This document shows positions 22,660-35,018 of a stretch of DNA of 64,000 nt, piece after piece. The notes below the pieces were generated by a model that did not search any database, was not told the DNA's origin, and worked only from the letters and a program-made list of their open reading frames with translations. The stretch is from contig NC_079519.1 of NCBI RefSeq assembly GCF_000801105.2, positions 34,447,288 through 34,511,287 on the forward strand, read 5' to 3'. The DNA comes from Raphanus sativus. Lineage: Eukaryota; Streptophyta; Magnoliopsida; Brassicales; Brassicaceae. The translations under genes and the position numbers were made by a program. The number at the start of each line of letters is the position of its first letter. Positions within the stretch are counted from its first letter, which is position 1.

Positions 22660-24362
22660 TCATTTCTCAACCTCAGTCTCACCAGAGAGCTCTTCAAGGG
22701 ACTTTCCCTTGGGTTCAGGAACAAGGAAGGTGAAGAGCATACCGACAAAGTTAATGACACCAAGCATGATCAGAGAATTCTTGACTCCAATGCCTGGTGG
22801 ATATCCTGCGTCTGTCTTGGTCTTGTCCTGTGGCTGTGCTGCGTATAAGAATCCAAAAGCTCCCACGATGGCTCCAGCCTTACCTGTTGCAGCTGATATT
22901 CCATGGCATGTGGACCTTAGCCTGGCTGGGAAGATTTCAGCCGGTACAATGAAGGTGGTTGCATTTGGACCAAAATTGGCGAAGAAAAAGGTGAGAGAGT
23001 ACATAACAACGAAGCCGATACGGTTGTCTGGTTTGATCCAATGGTCGTACGGGAAGGCGATTGCAAACATAAAAACAGTCATCATAAAAAATCCCATTAG
23101 TTGGATCGCAAACCTTCCCATAATATCAATAAATGCAACCGTGAACCAATAGCCGGGGACGGTACTGCAAAGTGCAATGAGTGTTTGTGCCCTAGCAATC
23201 ATGAAAACCTCGTGGATTGCGTTCATGGTTGCTGCCTTTGGGATCCATCCAATAGCCGAAAATATATCTTTTTGAAACAAGTTTTGGCTGTAAAATGCAA
23301 TGTCTAGCAAGAACCAAGTGGATGTACATCCAAGGAGGGGAAGACCATGACGTTTGGCAAATTCCTTGGAGAACAAGCCATAGTTAAGTCTAGGATCTTT
23401 AACGATATCCTCTGCTCTTTCCTCCATCTCAAGTTCCACTTGTAACACCTTGGACATGTCTTGTGTAGCCTGTTTGATGTTCTTTGCAACCAAAGCTGTG
23501 TAACGAGCAGTTTCAGGCATCTTCATACGCCAGTAGTAAGTCAAGGCTGCGGGTAGAGCACCAAACATGACGATGATTCTCCAAATATAGTCAGCTTGTG
23601 GAGGGGTTGAGAGAACCCTATCGACTGCATAGGTTGGAGCTGGAAACTTTTTGTCAAAAATGGAAGAGACAGCAAGTGCTACGAAACCTCCGGCTAAGAT
23701 ACCAACACCTTGCATGGCGAAAACAGCAGCGATGAAAGCCCCACGAGTCTTCTTGTTAGCGTATTCAGACATAATGGTAGCGGAAAGAGGGTAATCACCT
23801 CCAATGCCAAATCCCAGCCAAAACCTAAATTAACAAAATTGTTTAAATATGTTAATGTATATTTTAACTACATAATTAGTCCATATCAATAATTTTTGAA
23901 ACAAGCGTATTCACTATGAGACTATTATTAAATCATGTGTATGTCGTAATGATAATTGTACCTGAAGAAACAAAGAGTGGTCATGACACCCTTCGCTTTG
24001 TTACCAAAAGAGAGACCGGAAGCCACAGAGCACACAATCATCATGATCAAAGTGATACCATACACTTTCTTCCGTCCGAGTTTGTCACCGAGCCATCCGA
24101 AGAATAGCTGACCAGCAAGAGTTCCACAGAGAGCCACACCATTAACTGCAGCCGCGACATGAGGGGGAAGTGATCCAGGCTTTTCGGACAATGGATTGAA
24201 GTAGTAGAGACGACCAAGAAGCTTGGTTACCAAGGAGACGCAGAAGAGATCGTAGGCATCAGTAAAGAAACCCATACCAGCGATGACAATCGCTGTGAAA
24301 TGGTAAAGTTGCGTTTTCGCAACATCGAGTGCCTTTAGCACTCCTAATTGTTGTTCAGCCAT
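22660..24362 (-). CDS. PHT1: High-affinity phosphate transporter PHT1, copy B (two exons, 521 aa)
   Basis: This is a second complete H+/phosphate symporter gene. Exon 1 is 23,962-24,362 and exon 2 is 22,660-23,824; the intron has the same length and essentially the same sequence as in copy A. The predicted protein appears identical to copy A over the region I compared. One silent difference is visible (A at 8,950, G at 22,759), and the stop codon is TGA here versus TAA in copy A. An in-frame ATG further upstream would add about 35 residues from the 5'UTR and is not the family start; [14 protein letters not shown] is. Copy A and copy B lie in the same orientation, 13,809 bp apart. Confidence 0.95.
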
Positions 24363-24799
24363 CTTAGCCTCTCTTGCCTCTCCTGTTTTTATACAGTTAA
24401 GTGTTAAAATTGTATATTTTGTTTTGTTTTGTAAGTATTGTATTTTATTTAATGCTAATATAACCAAAACGTAGTAGTATGATTTTTTTTAATATTGTAA
24501 GATTATTAAAATATATTTTTAAGCGAGTGCAAACAAAGGTTTTGATTATATATAAAAATATCATACGTTTTATGTGTGTGCGAAATTTGGATGAAGATAA
24601 AAAAAAAATTGTAAATGAAGATACAATAAACTTGTAACTAATCTTACCGTCACGTTGTGTTAACGTTGGCGAGAGAGAGATGTATTGATATAGAGAGGTA
24701 GGCAAAAGTGGTTACGGTTGTGATTGTGGTTTCACAGACGTCGGGAATTTATAGCGGTGGTCGGAGAAGCCTTGTCTCAGGCATCTTAAGGGTATATCC
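24363..24799 (-). promoter_or_regulatory. PHT1 copy B promoter and 5'UTR with intron, P1BS and TATA box
   Basis: The layout matches copy A: a 5'UTR intron (about 24,383-24,657), TATAAAT at 24,747-24,753 and a P1BS site GTATATCC at 24,792-24,799. The sequence is homologous to copy A but clearly diverged (small indels and substitutions), unlike the near-identical coding region. A short duplication (GCCTCTCTT) sits just before the ATG. Confidence 0.75.
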
Positions 24800-25278
24800 A
24801 CATTTTTACTTTAGTTTATTTTAATTTCCATCACTTTCTTAGTTTCTCTTTCTTTTTCGGTATGTTATGCGGGTTATGCCATTATGGTCTGCACATAGTC
24901 TATTTTTAAAATAAAAAAACTATTATTAGTATATTTTATTATGACAACTCTATGTGATCTATTACCATGGACTTATTCTGTATTTCGTAAGATTGAAGGT
25001 AAAAATCAAAGTTTGGTTCGGTCCGAAAGATTTATTTTTCTAACATAAATTGCAATTATAAATCTTGTAAATCCTAAATTACTATCTGTTCAAAAAAACT
25101 TTCCAACCCTAAAATTTTCCTATGCATTCAAATAACAAAAAAGACTTTTTAAAAATTCTTCTAAACCCTTCAAATAACTAACTAGATAACAACAAAGACT
25201 TTAATAAATATAAAATCAATTTAGAAAGTGTTTAATATATATAAAACACTTTTTTGTTATTTGAATGCATAGGAAAAT
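24800..25278. repeat. Upstream block of copy B with a perfect 31-bp inverted repeat
   Basis: 24,930-25,200 corresponds to 11,735-11,900 upstream of copy A. Two perfect 31-bp arms, 25,113-25,143 and 25,249-25,279, are inverted copies of each other (core CCTATGCATTCAAATAAC), with a 105-bp spacer. The right arm ends exactly where the truncated LTR begins. Confidence 0.8.
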
Positions 25279-26056
25279 TCAAGCTGGCTGGGTAGTGGTG
25301 AGGTTCAATGAACCGGTTGATGGTGGAGTAGAGTGAGATGAAAGGATCTGATGTAGAGGATAGTTTGAGGGATGGATCCGGTTGTATTGAGACTCGCAAA
25401 GACACCAATGGAGGTTGGAAAGCACCACTTGGTCGAATAACCAACTTGATACTTCAAGGGATGAGAGATGGCGTGAGGATGAAGGATGGATCTTTGTTGC
25501 TTGTTCGTATAAACAACTCAACAATGATATAGAGATGGATAGATGGAGTGAAGGCTGATTGAATCTCACAATCAAAGGGATGGATCGAGGTGAAACCACA
25601 AACTCTATGGAGAGGAGTTTGATAAATCACGATTTGCTTGGAGGCTGCTTCTCACAAACTCTCAAAGACTTAGGTTTAGTTGCTAGGGGCAAACTGACTC
25701 ATATATTTCATAAAGGTTAAAAATGATACATGACTGCTTATAGGGGCTTATATACTCGCCAATGCAGTTGTGCCCTTCTAGGGGTCTTGAAACAAAGCAA
25801 TACAAAGACTCGATACTTGGACCTAAGAAAGCATAGGCTAAACAAAGCCTGACTCAAAGAAATGAAATAAAATGCAAACAAGACCCTGCATGAAAAACCA
25901 TAGGATATAAATAAAATGTAAATGAACTTACCATACTTACCTTTGATGCGGAGTGGGTTTGAAAGAAGTAGCCGTTGGAGAGGAGCCAAACTTGATCTAG
26001 TTCAAAGTGTTGTCGTTTGAGGCTTTGCTCTTCCTTCTTCAAAACTCACCGTATCA
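25279..26056 (-). mobile_element. 3' LTR of the Ty3/gypsy element, outer end truncated
   Basis: It is homologous to the LTR at 31,229-32,032 but lacks that LTR's last ~26 bases. On the minus strand it begins TGATACGG, overlapping the polyprotein stop codon. It contains a TATA box (GAGTATATAAGCCCC). One visible difference (AAACAAAGCC versus AAACAATGCC) separates it from the other two LTRs. Confidence 0.8.
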
Positions 26057-29000
26057 CTTAGGGGAGATGGTAAATAAGGAAACCATTTCCTTGCAAGGAA
26101 GAATGGACCATATGTTATCATCTCCTCTTGGACCAACTTGTATAACATAAGCTTCTTCTTTATTTGCTTTGTCTTCGGTTATAGTGAACTGGTCCATGCG
26201 GTTTGTGATGGCTTCTAGCTTGGTGTTGATGTTGCTCTTGATGAGAAGAACTTCTATGGCCTTGTTAAAGCTGGCAGCAACACCTCTAGTTCCTGATCTT
26301 GTCCTTGGAGCTTGTCTAAGTGTGGGGATGTTGATGTCTGGTTCTATGTCCTCATCATTCTCTCCCTCTTGAGAAGGTTCTGACCTCAGAACAGTTTCAT
26401 CTGCATGAAAGTAAGATAAATCTGACACATTGAAAGTAGAAGAAACATTAAACTCAACCGGCAGCTCCAATTGATAGGCATTGTCATTGATCTTCTTCAA
26501 GACTTTGAATGGGCCATCTCCTCTTGGTGCGAGCTTGGACTTCCTCTGCTTTGGAAACCTCTCGGACCTCATATGTAACCAAACCCAATCTCCTGGTTCA
26601 AATGAAACCTCCTTTCTTCCCTTGTCACCTTGCTTCTTATTCTGCTCATTTTGCTTCTCTAAGTTCTCCTTAACCTTTTGGTGGATTCTCTTCATCAGCT
26701 CAGCCTTAGTCTCACCATCAGTATTCACCATTTGATCCTTTTGTGGTAAAATAGGAGAGAGATCTAAAGGAGTCATTGGCTTAAAACCATACACAATCTC
26801 AAAAGGTGAAAGTTTAGTAGCTGAGTGAGGAACTCTATTATAAGCAAATTCAATGAAAGGTAAACAATCAAGCCAATTCCTCAAGTTCTTACCAACCGTG
26901 GCTCTCAAGAGAGTGGATAGGGTGCGGTTAACAACCTCAGTTTGTCCATCAGTTTGAGGATGGCAAGTGGTAGAGAACAAGAGCTTGGTACCTAGCTTCC
27001 TCCAAATGGTCCTCCAAAAGTGGCTCAAGAACTTTGTGTCCCTGTCAGAAACAATAGTTCTAGGAATACCATGAAGCTTAACCACTTCTTTAAAGAATAA
27101 ATCAGCAGTTTGAGTGGCATCATTAGTCTTATTGCAAGGAATAAAATGAGCCATCTTAGAAAACCTGTCCACCACAACAAAGATGGAGTCCTTGTTCCTG
27201 ATCTTTGGTAAACCTAAAACAAAATCCATGGAAATATCTACCCAAGGTAGGTCAGGAATAGGCAAAGGAATGTAAAGACCATGAGGATGTAACCTGGATT
27301 TAGCTTTGAGGCATACAATGCATCTTGCGCATAGCCTTTCAACATCTCTCCTCAAGTGTGGCCAATAGAAGTGTTCTGCCACTATACTCAGGGTTTTGTC
27401 ACGTCCAAAGTGTCCCATAAGTCCACCACCATGTGCTTCTCTCAAGATCAAGTCTCGCATGGAACCTTGTGGAATGCACAACCTCTTATCCTTAAATAGA
27501 AACTCATCATGTTGATAGAAGGATCCGAATGCTGCTTGCTTGCACTGCTTGTAGATGTCACCAAAGTCTGGATCTTCTTGGTATTGCTCTTTGATGTGCT
27601 CAAACCCCATCACCTTGGCCTCCATCAAAGATATAAGCGCATGCCTTCTTGACAAAGCATCAGCTACAATGTTCTCCTTTCCCTTCTTGTACTTGATGAT
27701 GTAGGGAAAAGATTCCACAAACTCTAGCCACCTTGCGTGCCTCTTCTTCAAGGTAGTTTGTCCTCTCAAATACTTGAGTGTCTCGTGGTCAGTGTGGATC
27801 ACAAACTCCTTAGAGAGTAGATAATGCTGCCAAGTCTCCAATGACCTCACTAGCGCATATAGCTCTTTATCATAGGTAGGATAGTTGAGTGTAGCTCCAT
27901 GCAACTTCTCACTGAAGAATGCTACTGGCTTTCCTCCTTGAGTCAACACTGCTCCAATACCTGTCCCTGATGCATCACATTCAATCTCAAAAGTTTTGTT
28001 AAAATCAGGTAAAACTAAAACAGGAGCATTAGTTAAACTATCTTTGAGGTTTTGAAAAGCCTCATCCTGTTCACTTCCCCATTTGAAAGCTACATCTTTC
28101 TTGATTACTGAAGTTAATGGGGCTGCTATGGTGCTGAAGTCTCGGACAAATCTTCTATAAAAGCTTGCTAGTCCATGGAAACTCCTCACATGACCTATTG
28201 TAGTTGGCGTGGGCCATTCTTGCACTGCCTTGATCTTCTCTTCATCTACCTTTAGACCCTGTGAACTAACAACAAAGCCTAGGAAAACTAGTTGATCAGT
28301 GCAAAAGGTACACTTCTTGAGATTAGCATAAAGATGCTCTTGGCGCAAGGTTTCCAAAACCTTCTCAAGATGAATAAGATGATCTTCTAAGCTGTTGCTA
28401 TAGACTAAGATATCATCAAAGTATACAACTACAAACTTACAGATGTACTCCCTTAGAACATGGTTCATGAGGCGCATGAAAGTGCTTGGAGCATTGGTGA
28501 GACCAAATGGCATGACTAGCCATTCATAAAGACCTCTCTTGGTCTTGAAAGCAGTCTTCCACTCATCTCCTTCTTTCATTCTTACCTGGTGATAACCACT
28601 CTTCAAATCTATCTTTGAGAAGATAGTGGCACCACTGAGTTCATCTAGCATATCATCTAGCCGTGGGATTGGATGTCTATACTTGATGGTGATGTTGTTT
28701 ATGGCTCGGCAATCAACACACATCCTCCAAGTCCCATCTTTCTTTGGTACTAGAAGTACTGGAACTGCACAAGGACTTAGACTTTCTCTTATGTATCCCT
28801 TGTCCATCAAGTCTTGTACTTGTCTCTCCAATTCTTTGGCTTCCTCCGGATTGACTCTATATGCTGGTCGGTTTGGCAATGGAGCTCCTGGCACTAGATC
28901 AATCTGGTGTTCTATCCCTCTTATTGGTGGTAAACCAGCCGGAATATCTTCTGGAAAGATATCAGGGAACTTCTCAAGTAGTTGCACAAATTCTGGTGGA

Positions 29001-30781
29001 AGTTCTTGATCCTTGTAATCTGTCAAAACACCTTCCTTAAAGATCATTAGTAGCACCTGTGTTTTGTTCTCTAAAGATTTTAACACTTTAGATGGACTAA
29101 TATAGAGATTAGTCTTACTTACCTTGCTTCCTTTGCTCATATCCTTTTGCAAGTCAAAGACTTGTTGTGGAGTTAAAGGAGCTAGATTGTGCTTGCGGTT
29201 GTTGTGAGTGAAACTATAGTAGTTGGTGCGTCCATTGTGTATGGTCTCCTTGTCAAATTGCCAAGGCCTGCCAAGCAAAAGATGACCAGCTTGCATAGGA
29301 ACCACATCACAAATTACCTTGTCAGCATATCGGCCTATGCTGAATGAAACTTCCACTTGTTCACCAATCTTTAGCTCGGTTTCATCATTTAACCACTTCA
29401 ATCTATAAGGTCTTGGATGCGTGGTTGTCTTGAGTCCTAACTTATCAACCAAATACTTGCTAGCAACATTAGTACATGAACCACCATCAATGATCAAGCT
29501 ACATACCTTAGATTCAATGGTGCATCTTGTATGAAAGATGTTTTCCCTTTGAATGGTTTCGGGTTCAAACATGGCACTAAGTACTCTTCTTGTCACAAGT
29601 ATCTCTCCCTCATCTGGATAATCAGTGATCTCTTCATCAGTAGCATCCGCTTCTGCTTCCTCTTCTTGAGTCTCATATCCTCCATCTTCTCTAAGGATCA
29701 TGACTCTTTGATTAGGACAGTCTCGTGCATAATGTCCCTTACCTTGGCACTTGTAGCAAGTGATGTCTCGGTTTCTAGGTGCACTAGGCTTGCTTTGTTC
29801 AGCCTTGTTTCCCTTAGATGTATCAGCAGTGGAGTTCCTCTTGAATCGGTTATCAACCTCAATGGACTTGCCCTTGTCATTTCTTTGAGCTGGTGGAGTC
29901 CAAGTGTTCTTACTCCTACTTGTAGCTGCGGTTTTGCGCTTGATATGTTGCTCGGCTTGGATAGCAAAGTGGATTAGATCATGGAAGTGTTCATAGTTTT
30001 GTCTCTCCACCTTTCTTGTTATCCTATCTTGAAGTCCATCCAAGAATTGTGCCATCAAGGTTTCCTCAGAATCTTGAACTTCTAAGCGGTTCCTCATAGC
30101 ATCAAACTCTTCATAGTACTCCTCAACGGTCTTGGAACCTTGAGTGAGCTTCCTGAACCTCTTTTGCAAGTCACGGTAGTAGTAACTTGGCACATATCTT
30201 CTCCTCAGCATGGCTCTCATGTCATCCCAAAGATCAATGGGTGCACGCCTTAGCCTTCTCCTCTCGGATAGCTCTCGATCCCACCATGTCAAGGCGGTGT
30301 CAGTGAGCTGAGCAGCAGCTAGAGAGACCTTCCTTAGCTCGGAGTAATGGTAGTAGTCAAAGATATACTCCATGCGTGTCTCCCAATCAATGTAGGCATC
30401 AGGATTAACCTTTCCAGCAAAGGTTGGTGGCGTGAGCTTCAAGTCCTTGCCGCCTTGCCATTGATCATGCTCTTGGTCATGACCTCTCCCTCGGTTTCTT
30501 CCTCTATCTCTAGCATTTCTTCTAGGAGGGGGTCTTTGTTCTTCTTCTTCTAGACTCGGCATGTCACTATCCGAATCATCCTCAGCTCGGGGATTGTCTT
30601 GTTGTTGTTGTTGTTGTTGTTGTTGTTGAGGATTGTTGTTTGCTCCTTGAGCCGGTTGGTTGGCTTGAGCTTGTTGTCCTTGCTCTAGGCGAGTCATCCT
30701 CTCACTAATGGATTGCATTGCAACTAGGAGTTGCGCCATAGTGGTTGCGGTATCAGCTGATGACGAGCTATTGTCTCCCAT
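26054..30781 (-). CDS. Ty3/gypsy retrotransposon gag-pol polyprotein, intact 1,575-residue ORF
   Basis: A single open frame encodes all retrotransposition functions. Gag has a Q10 tract near residue 52, the [11 protein letters not shown] core, and a zinc knuckle [14 protein letters not shown] at about 341-354. The protease has IIDGGS at about 430. Reverse transcriptase has [11 protein letters not shown] at about 785. RNase H has [14 protein letters not shown] at about 935. Integrase has an HHCC zinc finger at about 1,114-1,160 and D, D, E residues in DISMDF, SDRDTKF and [14 protein letters not shown]-type segment near the C-terminus is followed by a tail without a clear chromodomain. No stop or frameshift interrupts it, so it may be competent. 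Its stop TGA overlaps the LTR start. Confidence 0.95.
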   Translation of the reverse strand: MGDNSSSSADTATTMAQLLVAMQSISERMTRLEQGQQAQANQPAQGANNNPQQQQQQQQQQDNPRAEDDSDSDMPSLEEEEQRPPPRRNARDRGRNRGRGHDQEHDQWQGGKDLKLTPPTFAGKVNPDAYIDWETRMEYIFDYYHYSELRKVSLAAAQLTDTALTWWDRELSERRRLRRAPIDLWDDMRAMLRRRYVPSYYYRDLQKRFRKLTQGSKTVEEYYEEFDAMRNRLEVQDSEETLMAQFLDGLQDRITRKVERQNYEHFHDLIHFAIQAEQHIKRKTAATSRSKNTWTPPAQRNDKGKSIEVDNRFKRNSTADTSKGNKAEQSKPSAPRNRDITCYKCQGKGHYARDCPNQRVMILREDGGYETQEEEAEADATDEEITDYPDEGEILVTRRVLSAMFEPETIQRENIFHTRCTIESKVCSLIIDGGSCTNVASKYLVDKLGLKTTTHPRPYRLKWLNDETELKIGEQVEVSFSIGRYADKVICDVVPMQAGHLLLGRPWQFDKETIHNGRTNYYSFTHNNRKHNLAPLTPQQVFDLQKDMSKGSKVSKTNLYISPSKVLKSLENKTQVLLMIFKEGVLTDYKDQELPPEFVQLLEKFPDIFPEDIPAGLPPIRGIEHQIDLVPGAPLPNRPAYRVNPEEAKELERQVQDLMDKGYIRESLSPCAVPVLLVPKKDGTWRMCVDCRAINNITIKYRHPIPRLDDMLDELSGATIFSKIDLKSGYHQVRMKEGDEWKTAFKTKRGLYEWLVMPFGLTNAPSTFMRLMNHVLREYICKFVVVYFDDILVYSNSLEDHLIHLEKVLETLRQEHLYANLKKCTFCTDQLVFLGFVVSSQGLKVDEEKIKAVQEWPTPTTIGHVRSFHGLASFYRRFVRDFSTIAAPLTSVIKKDVAFKWGSEQDEAFQNLKDSLTNAPVLVLPDFNKTFEIECDASGTGIGAVLTQGGKPVAFFSEKLHGATLNYPTYDKELYALVRSLETWQHYLLSKEFVIHTDHETLKYLRGQTTLKKRHARWLEFVESFPYIIKYKKGKENIVADALSRRHALISLMEAKVMGFEHIKEQYQEDPDFGDIYKQCKQAAFGSFYQHDEFLFKDKRLCIPQGSMRDLILREAHGGGLMGHFGRDKTLSIVAEHFYWPHLRRDVERLCARCIVCLKAKSRLHPHGLYIPLPIPDLPWVDISMDFVLGLPKIRNKDSIFVVVDRFSKMAHFIPCNKTNDATQTADLFFKEVVKLHGIPRTIVSDRDTKFLSHFWRTIWRKLGTKLLFSTTCHPQTDGQTEVVNRTLSTLLRATVGKNLRNWLDCLPFIEFAYNRVPHSATKLSPFEIVYGFKPMTPLDLSPILPQKDQMVNTDGETKAELMKRIHQKVKENLEKQNEQNKKQGDKGRKEVSFEPGDWVWLHMRSERFPKQRKSKLAPRGDGPFKVLKKINDNAYQLELPVEFNVSSTFNVSDLSYFHADETVLRSEPSQEGENDEDIEPDINIPTLRQAPRTRSGTRGVAASFNKAIEVLLIKSNINTKLEAITNRMDQFTITEDKANKEEAYVIQVGPRGDDNIWSILPCKEMVSLFTISPK

Positions 30782-31228
30782 TTCTTATCCTGAAAGAGTT
30801 CAAGATCAAGTGAAGTTATCAAGGAAATAATATGACAATGAAATGAAAGCGGTCGAAATGAAAACTATGGAATAGCAAAGAAATATGCAAAGAAAAATAT
30901 GGAGAATCTCGAAATGCAAATGCTGGATCTATAAAAGGAAAGATGATTTGCGAATATAACTAAAATGGCAACTCGAGATGCAAGGAATCGAAAACAAATT
31001 TCTTTTGGTTTTTCTTTGAGAAATGCGGATCAAACAACTAGGAAATCGAACTCTTTCTTTTTCTTTTTGGTTTTAAAAACTTCAAGAACAATAAGAACTC
31101 AACAATGGCAGAAATCAAAAACAAAAGCAAAGAACAATTTTTATGGGTTTTCCTTTTATAAAACTAAACGATCTATCTAATAAGAAAAGAGACAACCTGA
31201 TGTGGAGCGTTTAGCTCTGATACCAAAA
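30782..31228 (-). mobile_element. 5' leader of the gypsy element with the primer-binding site
   Basis: Directly after the LTR (minus strand) comes TGGTATCAGAGC (complement at 31,213-31,224), complementary to the 3' end of plant initiator-methionine tRNA, the usual primer for this group. The rest is a non-coding, A-rich leader to the gag ATG at 30,781. Confidence 0.9.
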
Positions 31229-32032
31229 TGATATAGGCACAAAGAGGGCCTTGCTCAAGCTGGCTGGGTAGTGGTGAGGTTCAATGAACCGGTTGATGGT
31301 GGAGTAGAGTGAGATGAAAGGATCTGATGTAGAGGATAGTTTGAGGGATGGATCCGGTTGTATTGAGACTCGCAAAGACACCAATGGAGGTTGGAAAGCA
31401 CCACTTGGTCGAATAACCAACTTGATACTTCAAGGGATGAGAGATGGCGTGAGGATGAAGGATGGATCTTTGTTGCTTGTTCGTATAAACAACTCAACAA
31501 TGATATAGAGATGGATAGATGGAGTGAAGGCTGATTGAATCTCACAATCAAAGGGATGGATCGAGGTGAAACCACAAACTCTATGGAGAGGAGTTTGATA
31601 AATCACGATTTGCTTGGAGGCTGCTTCTCACAAACTCTCAAAGACTTAGGTTTAGTTGCTAGGGGCAAACTGACTCATATATTTCATAAAGGTTAAAAAT
31701 GATACATGACTGCTTATAGGGGCTTATATACTCGCCAATGCAGTTGTGCCCTTCTAGGGGTCTTGAAACAAAGCAATACAAAGACTCGATACTTGGACCT
31801 AAGAAAGCATAGGCTAAACAATGCCTGACTCAAAGAAATGAAATAAAATGCAAACAAGACCCTGCATGAAAAACCATAGGATATAAATAAAATGTAAATG
31901 AACTTACCATACTTACCTTTGATGCGGAGTGGGTTTGAAAGAAGTAGCCGTTGGAGAGGAGCCAAACTTGATCTAGTTCAAAGTGTTGTCGTTTGAGGCT
32001 TTGCTCTTCCTTCTTCAAAACTCACCGTATCA
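31229..32032 (-). mobile_element. Full-length LTR (804 bp) shared by two tandem gypsy units
   Basis: On the minus strand it begins TGATA and ends TATCA, a perfect 5-bp terminal inversion, and it abuts the primer-binding site. The TATA box is at about 31,726-31,733. Instead of flanking host DNA, the other side continues into a pol 3' fragment, so it serves as an LTR for two units. The inner boundary rests on the TGATA/TATCA match because no strong polypurine tract is visible. Confidence 0.75.
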
Positions 32033-32332
32033 CTTAGGGGAGATGGTAAATAAGGAAACCATTTCCTTGCAAGGAAGAATGGACCATATGTTATCATCTC
32101 CTCTTGGACCAACTTGTATAACATAAGCTTCTTCTTTATTTGCTTTGTCTTCGGTTATAGTGAACTGGTCCATGCGGTTTGTGATGGCTTCTAGCTTGGT
32201 GTTGATGTTGCTCTTGATGAGAAGAACTTCTATGGCCTTGTTAAAGCTGGCAGCAACACCTCTAGTTCCTGATCTTGTCCTTGGAGCTTGTCTAAGTGTG
32301 GGGATGTTGATGTCTGGTTCTATGTCCTCATG
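32033..32332 (-). pseudogene. Stub of a second gypsy unit (pol C-terminal end only)
   Basis: It matches 26,057-26,356 of the intact element (polyprotein C-terminal ~100 codons), then jumps at ATGTCCTCAT into LTR sequence. Nearly the whole internal region of this unit, including its primer-binding site and about 25 bp of the next LTR, has been deleted. Confidence 0.9.
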
Positions 32333-33111
32333 CTCAAGCTGGCTGGGTAGTGGTGAGGTTCAATGAACCGGTTGATGGTGGAGTAGAGTGAGATGAAAGG
32401 ATCTGATGTAGAGGATAGTTTGAGGGATGGATCCGGTTGTATTGAGACTCGCAAAGACACCAATGGAGGTTGGAAAGCACCACTTGGTCGAATAACCAAC
32501 TTGATACTTCAAGGGATGAGAGATGGCGTGAGGATGAAGGATGGATCTTTGTTGCTTGTTCGTATAAACAACTCAACAATGATATAGAGATGGATAGATG
32601 GAGTGAAGGCTGATTGAATCTCACAATCAAAGGGATGGATCGAGGTGAAACCACAAACTCTATGGAGAGGAGTTTGATAAATCACGATTTGCTTGGAGGC
32701 TGCTTCTCACAAACTCTCAAAGACTTAGGTTTAGTTGCTAGGGGCAAACTGACTCATATATTTCATAAAGGTTAAAAATGATACATGACTGCTTATAGGG
32801 GCTTATATACTCGCCAATGCAGTTGTGCCCTTCTAGGGGTCTTGAAACAAAGCAATACAAAGACTCGATACTTGGACCTAAGAAAGCATAGGCTAAACAA
32901 TGCCTGACTCAAAGAAATGAAATAAAATGCAAACAAGACCCTGCATGAAAAACCATAGGATATAAATAAAATGTAAATGAACTTACCATACTTACCTTTG
33001 ATGCGGAGTGGGTTTGAAAGAAGTAGCCGTTGGAGAGGAGCCAAACTTGATCTAGTTCAAAGTGTTGTCGTTTGAGGCTTTGCTCTTCCTTCTTCAAAAC
33101 TCACCGTATCA
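32333..33111 (-). mobile_element. Third LTR of the gypsy array, truncated like the first
   Basis: It is essentially identical to the LTR at 31,229-32,032 but starts within 2-3 bp of the same internal point where the first LTR is truncated. Its TGATA end at 33,107-33,111 again overlaps the pol stop codon. Confidence 0.85.
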
Positions 33112-35018
33112 CTTAGGGGAGATGGTAAATAAGGAAACCATTTCCTTGCAAGGAAGAATGGACCATATGTTATCATCTCCTCTTGGACCAACTTGTATAA
33201 CATAAGCTTCTTCTTTATTTGCTTTGTCTTCGGTTATAGTGAACTGGTCCATGCGGTTTGTGATGGCTTCTAGCTTGGTGTTGATGTTGCTCTTGATGAG
33301 AAGAACTTCTATGGCCTTGTTAAAGCTGGCAGCAACACCTCTAGTTCCTGATCTTGTCCTTGGAGCTTGTCTAAGTGTGGGGATGTTGATGTCTGGTTCT
33401 ATGTCCTCATCATTCTCTCCCTCTTGAGAAGGTTCTGACCTCAGAACAGTTTCATCTGCATGAAAGTAAGATAAATCTGACACATTGAAAGTAGAAGAAA
33501 CATTAAACTCAACCGGCAGCTCCAATTGATAGGCATTGTCATTGATCTTCTTCAAGACTTTGAATGGGCCATCTCCTCTTGGTGCGAGCTTGGACTTCCT
33601 CTGCTTTGGAAACCTCTCGGACCTCATATGTAACCAAACCCAATCTCCTGGTTCAAATGAAACCTCCTTTCTTCCCTTGTCACCTTGCTTCTTATTCTGC
33701 TCATTTTGCTTCTCTAAGTTCTCCTTAACCTTCTTGTACTTGATGATGTAGGGAAAAGATTCCACAAACTCTAGCCACCTTGCGTGCCTCTTCTTCAAGG
33801 TAGTTTGTCCTCTCAAATACTTGAGTGTCTCGTGGTCAGTGTGGATCACAAACTCCTTAGAGAGTAGATAATGCTGCCAAGTCTCCAATGACCTCACTAG
33901 CGCATATAGCTCTTTATCATAGGTAGGATAGTTGAGTGTAGCTCCATGCAACTTCTCACTGAAGAATGCTACTGGCTTTCCTCCTTGAGTCAACACTGCT
34001 CCAATACCTGTCCCTGATGCATCACATTCAATCTCAAAAGTTTTGTTAAAATCAGGTAAAACTAAAACAGGAGCATTAGTTAAACTATCTTTGAGGTTTT
34101 GAAAAGCCTCATCCTGTTCACTTCCCCATTTGAAAGCTACATCTTTCTTGATTACTGAAGTTAATGGGGCTGCTATGGTGCTGAAGTCTCGGACAAATCT
34201 TCTATAAAAGCTTGCTAGTCCATGGAAACTCCTCACATGACCTATTGTAGTTGGCGTGGGCCATTCTTGCACTGCCTTGATCTTCTCTTCATCTACCTTT
34301 AGACCCTGTGAACTAACAACAAAGCCTAGGAAAACTAGTTGATCAGTGCAAAAGGTACACTTCTTGAGATTAGCATAAAGATGCTCTTGGCGCAAGGTTT
34401 CCAAAACCTTCTCAAGATGAATAAGATGATCTTCTAAGCTGTTGCTATAGACTAAGATATCATCAAAGTATACAACTACAAACTTACAGATGTACTCCCT
34501 TAGAACATGGTTCATGAGGCGCATGAAAGTGCTTGGAGCATTGGTGAGACCAAATGGCATGACTAGCCATTCATAAAGACCTCTCTTGGTCTTGAAAGCA
34601 GTCTTCCACTCATCTCCTTCTTTCATTCTTACCTGGTGATAACCACTCTTCAAATCTATCTTTGAGAAGATAGTGGCACCACTGAGTTCATCTAGCATAT
34701 CATCTAGCCGTGGGATTGGATGTCTATACTTGATGGTGATGTTGTTTATGGCTCGGCAATCAACACACATCCTCCAAGTCCCATCTTTCTTTGGTACTAG
34801 AAGTACTGGAACTGCACAAGGACTTAGACTTTCTCTTATGTATCCCTTGTCCATCAAGTCTTGTACTTGTCTCTCCAATTCTTTGGCTTCCTCCGGATTG
34901 ACTCTATATGCTGGTCGGTTTGGCAATGGAGCTCCTGGCACTAGATCAATCTGGTGTTCTATCCCTCTTATTGGTGGTAAACCAGCCGGAATATCTTCTG
35001 GAAAGATATCAGGGAACT
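33109..35018 (-). pseudogene. Third gypsy unit: pol with in-frame integrase deletion and missing 5' end
   Basis: It matches the intact polyprotein from the linker after the protease to the stop codon. It retains reverse transcriptase and RNase H and the last ~190 codons, but the integrase core is deleted. The deletion joins 26,674 and 27,682 equivalents at a shared CCTT (33,727-33,735), removing 1,008 bp, exactly 336 codons, so the frame stays open (610 codons from the first ATG at 34,941). At 35,018 homology ends abruptly in host DNA, so gag, protease, leader and the outer LTR are missing. It cannot transpose on its own. Confidence 0.9.
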
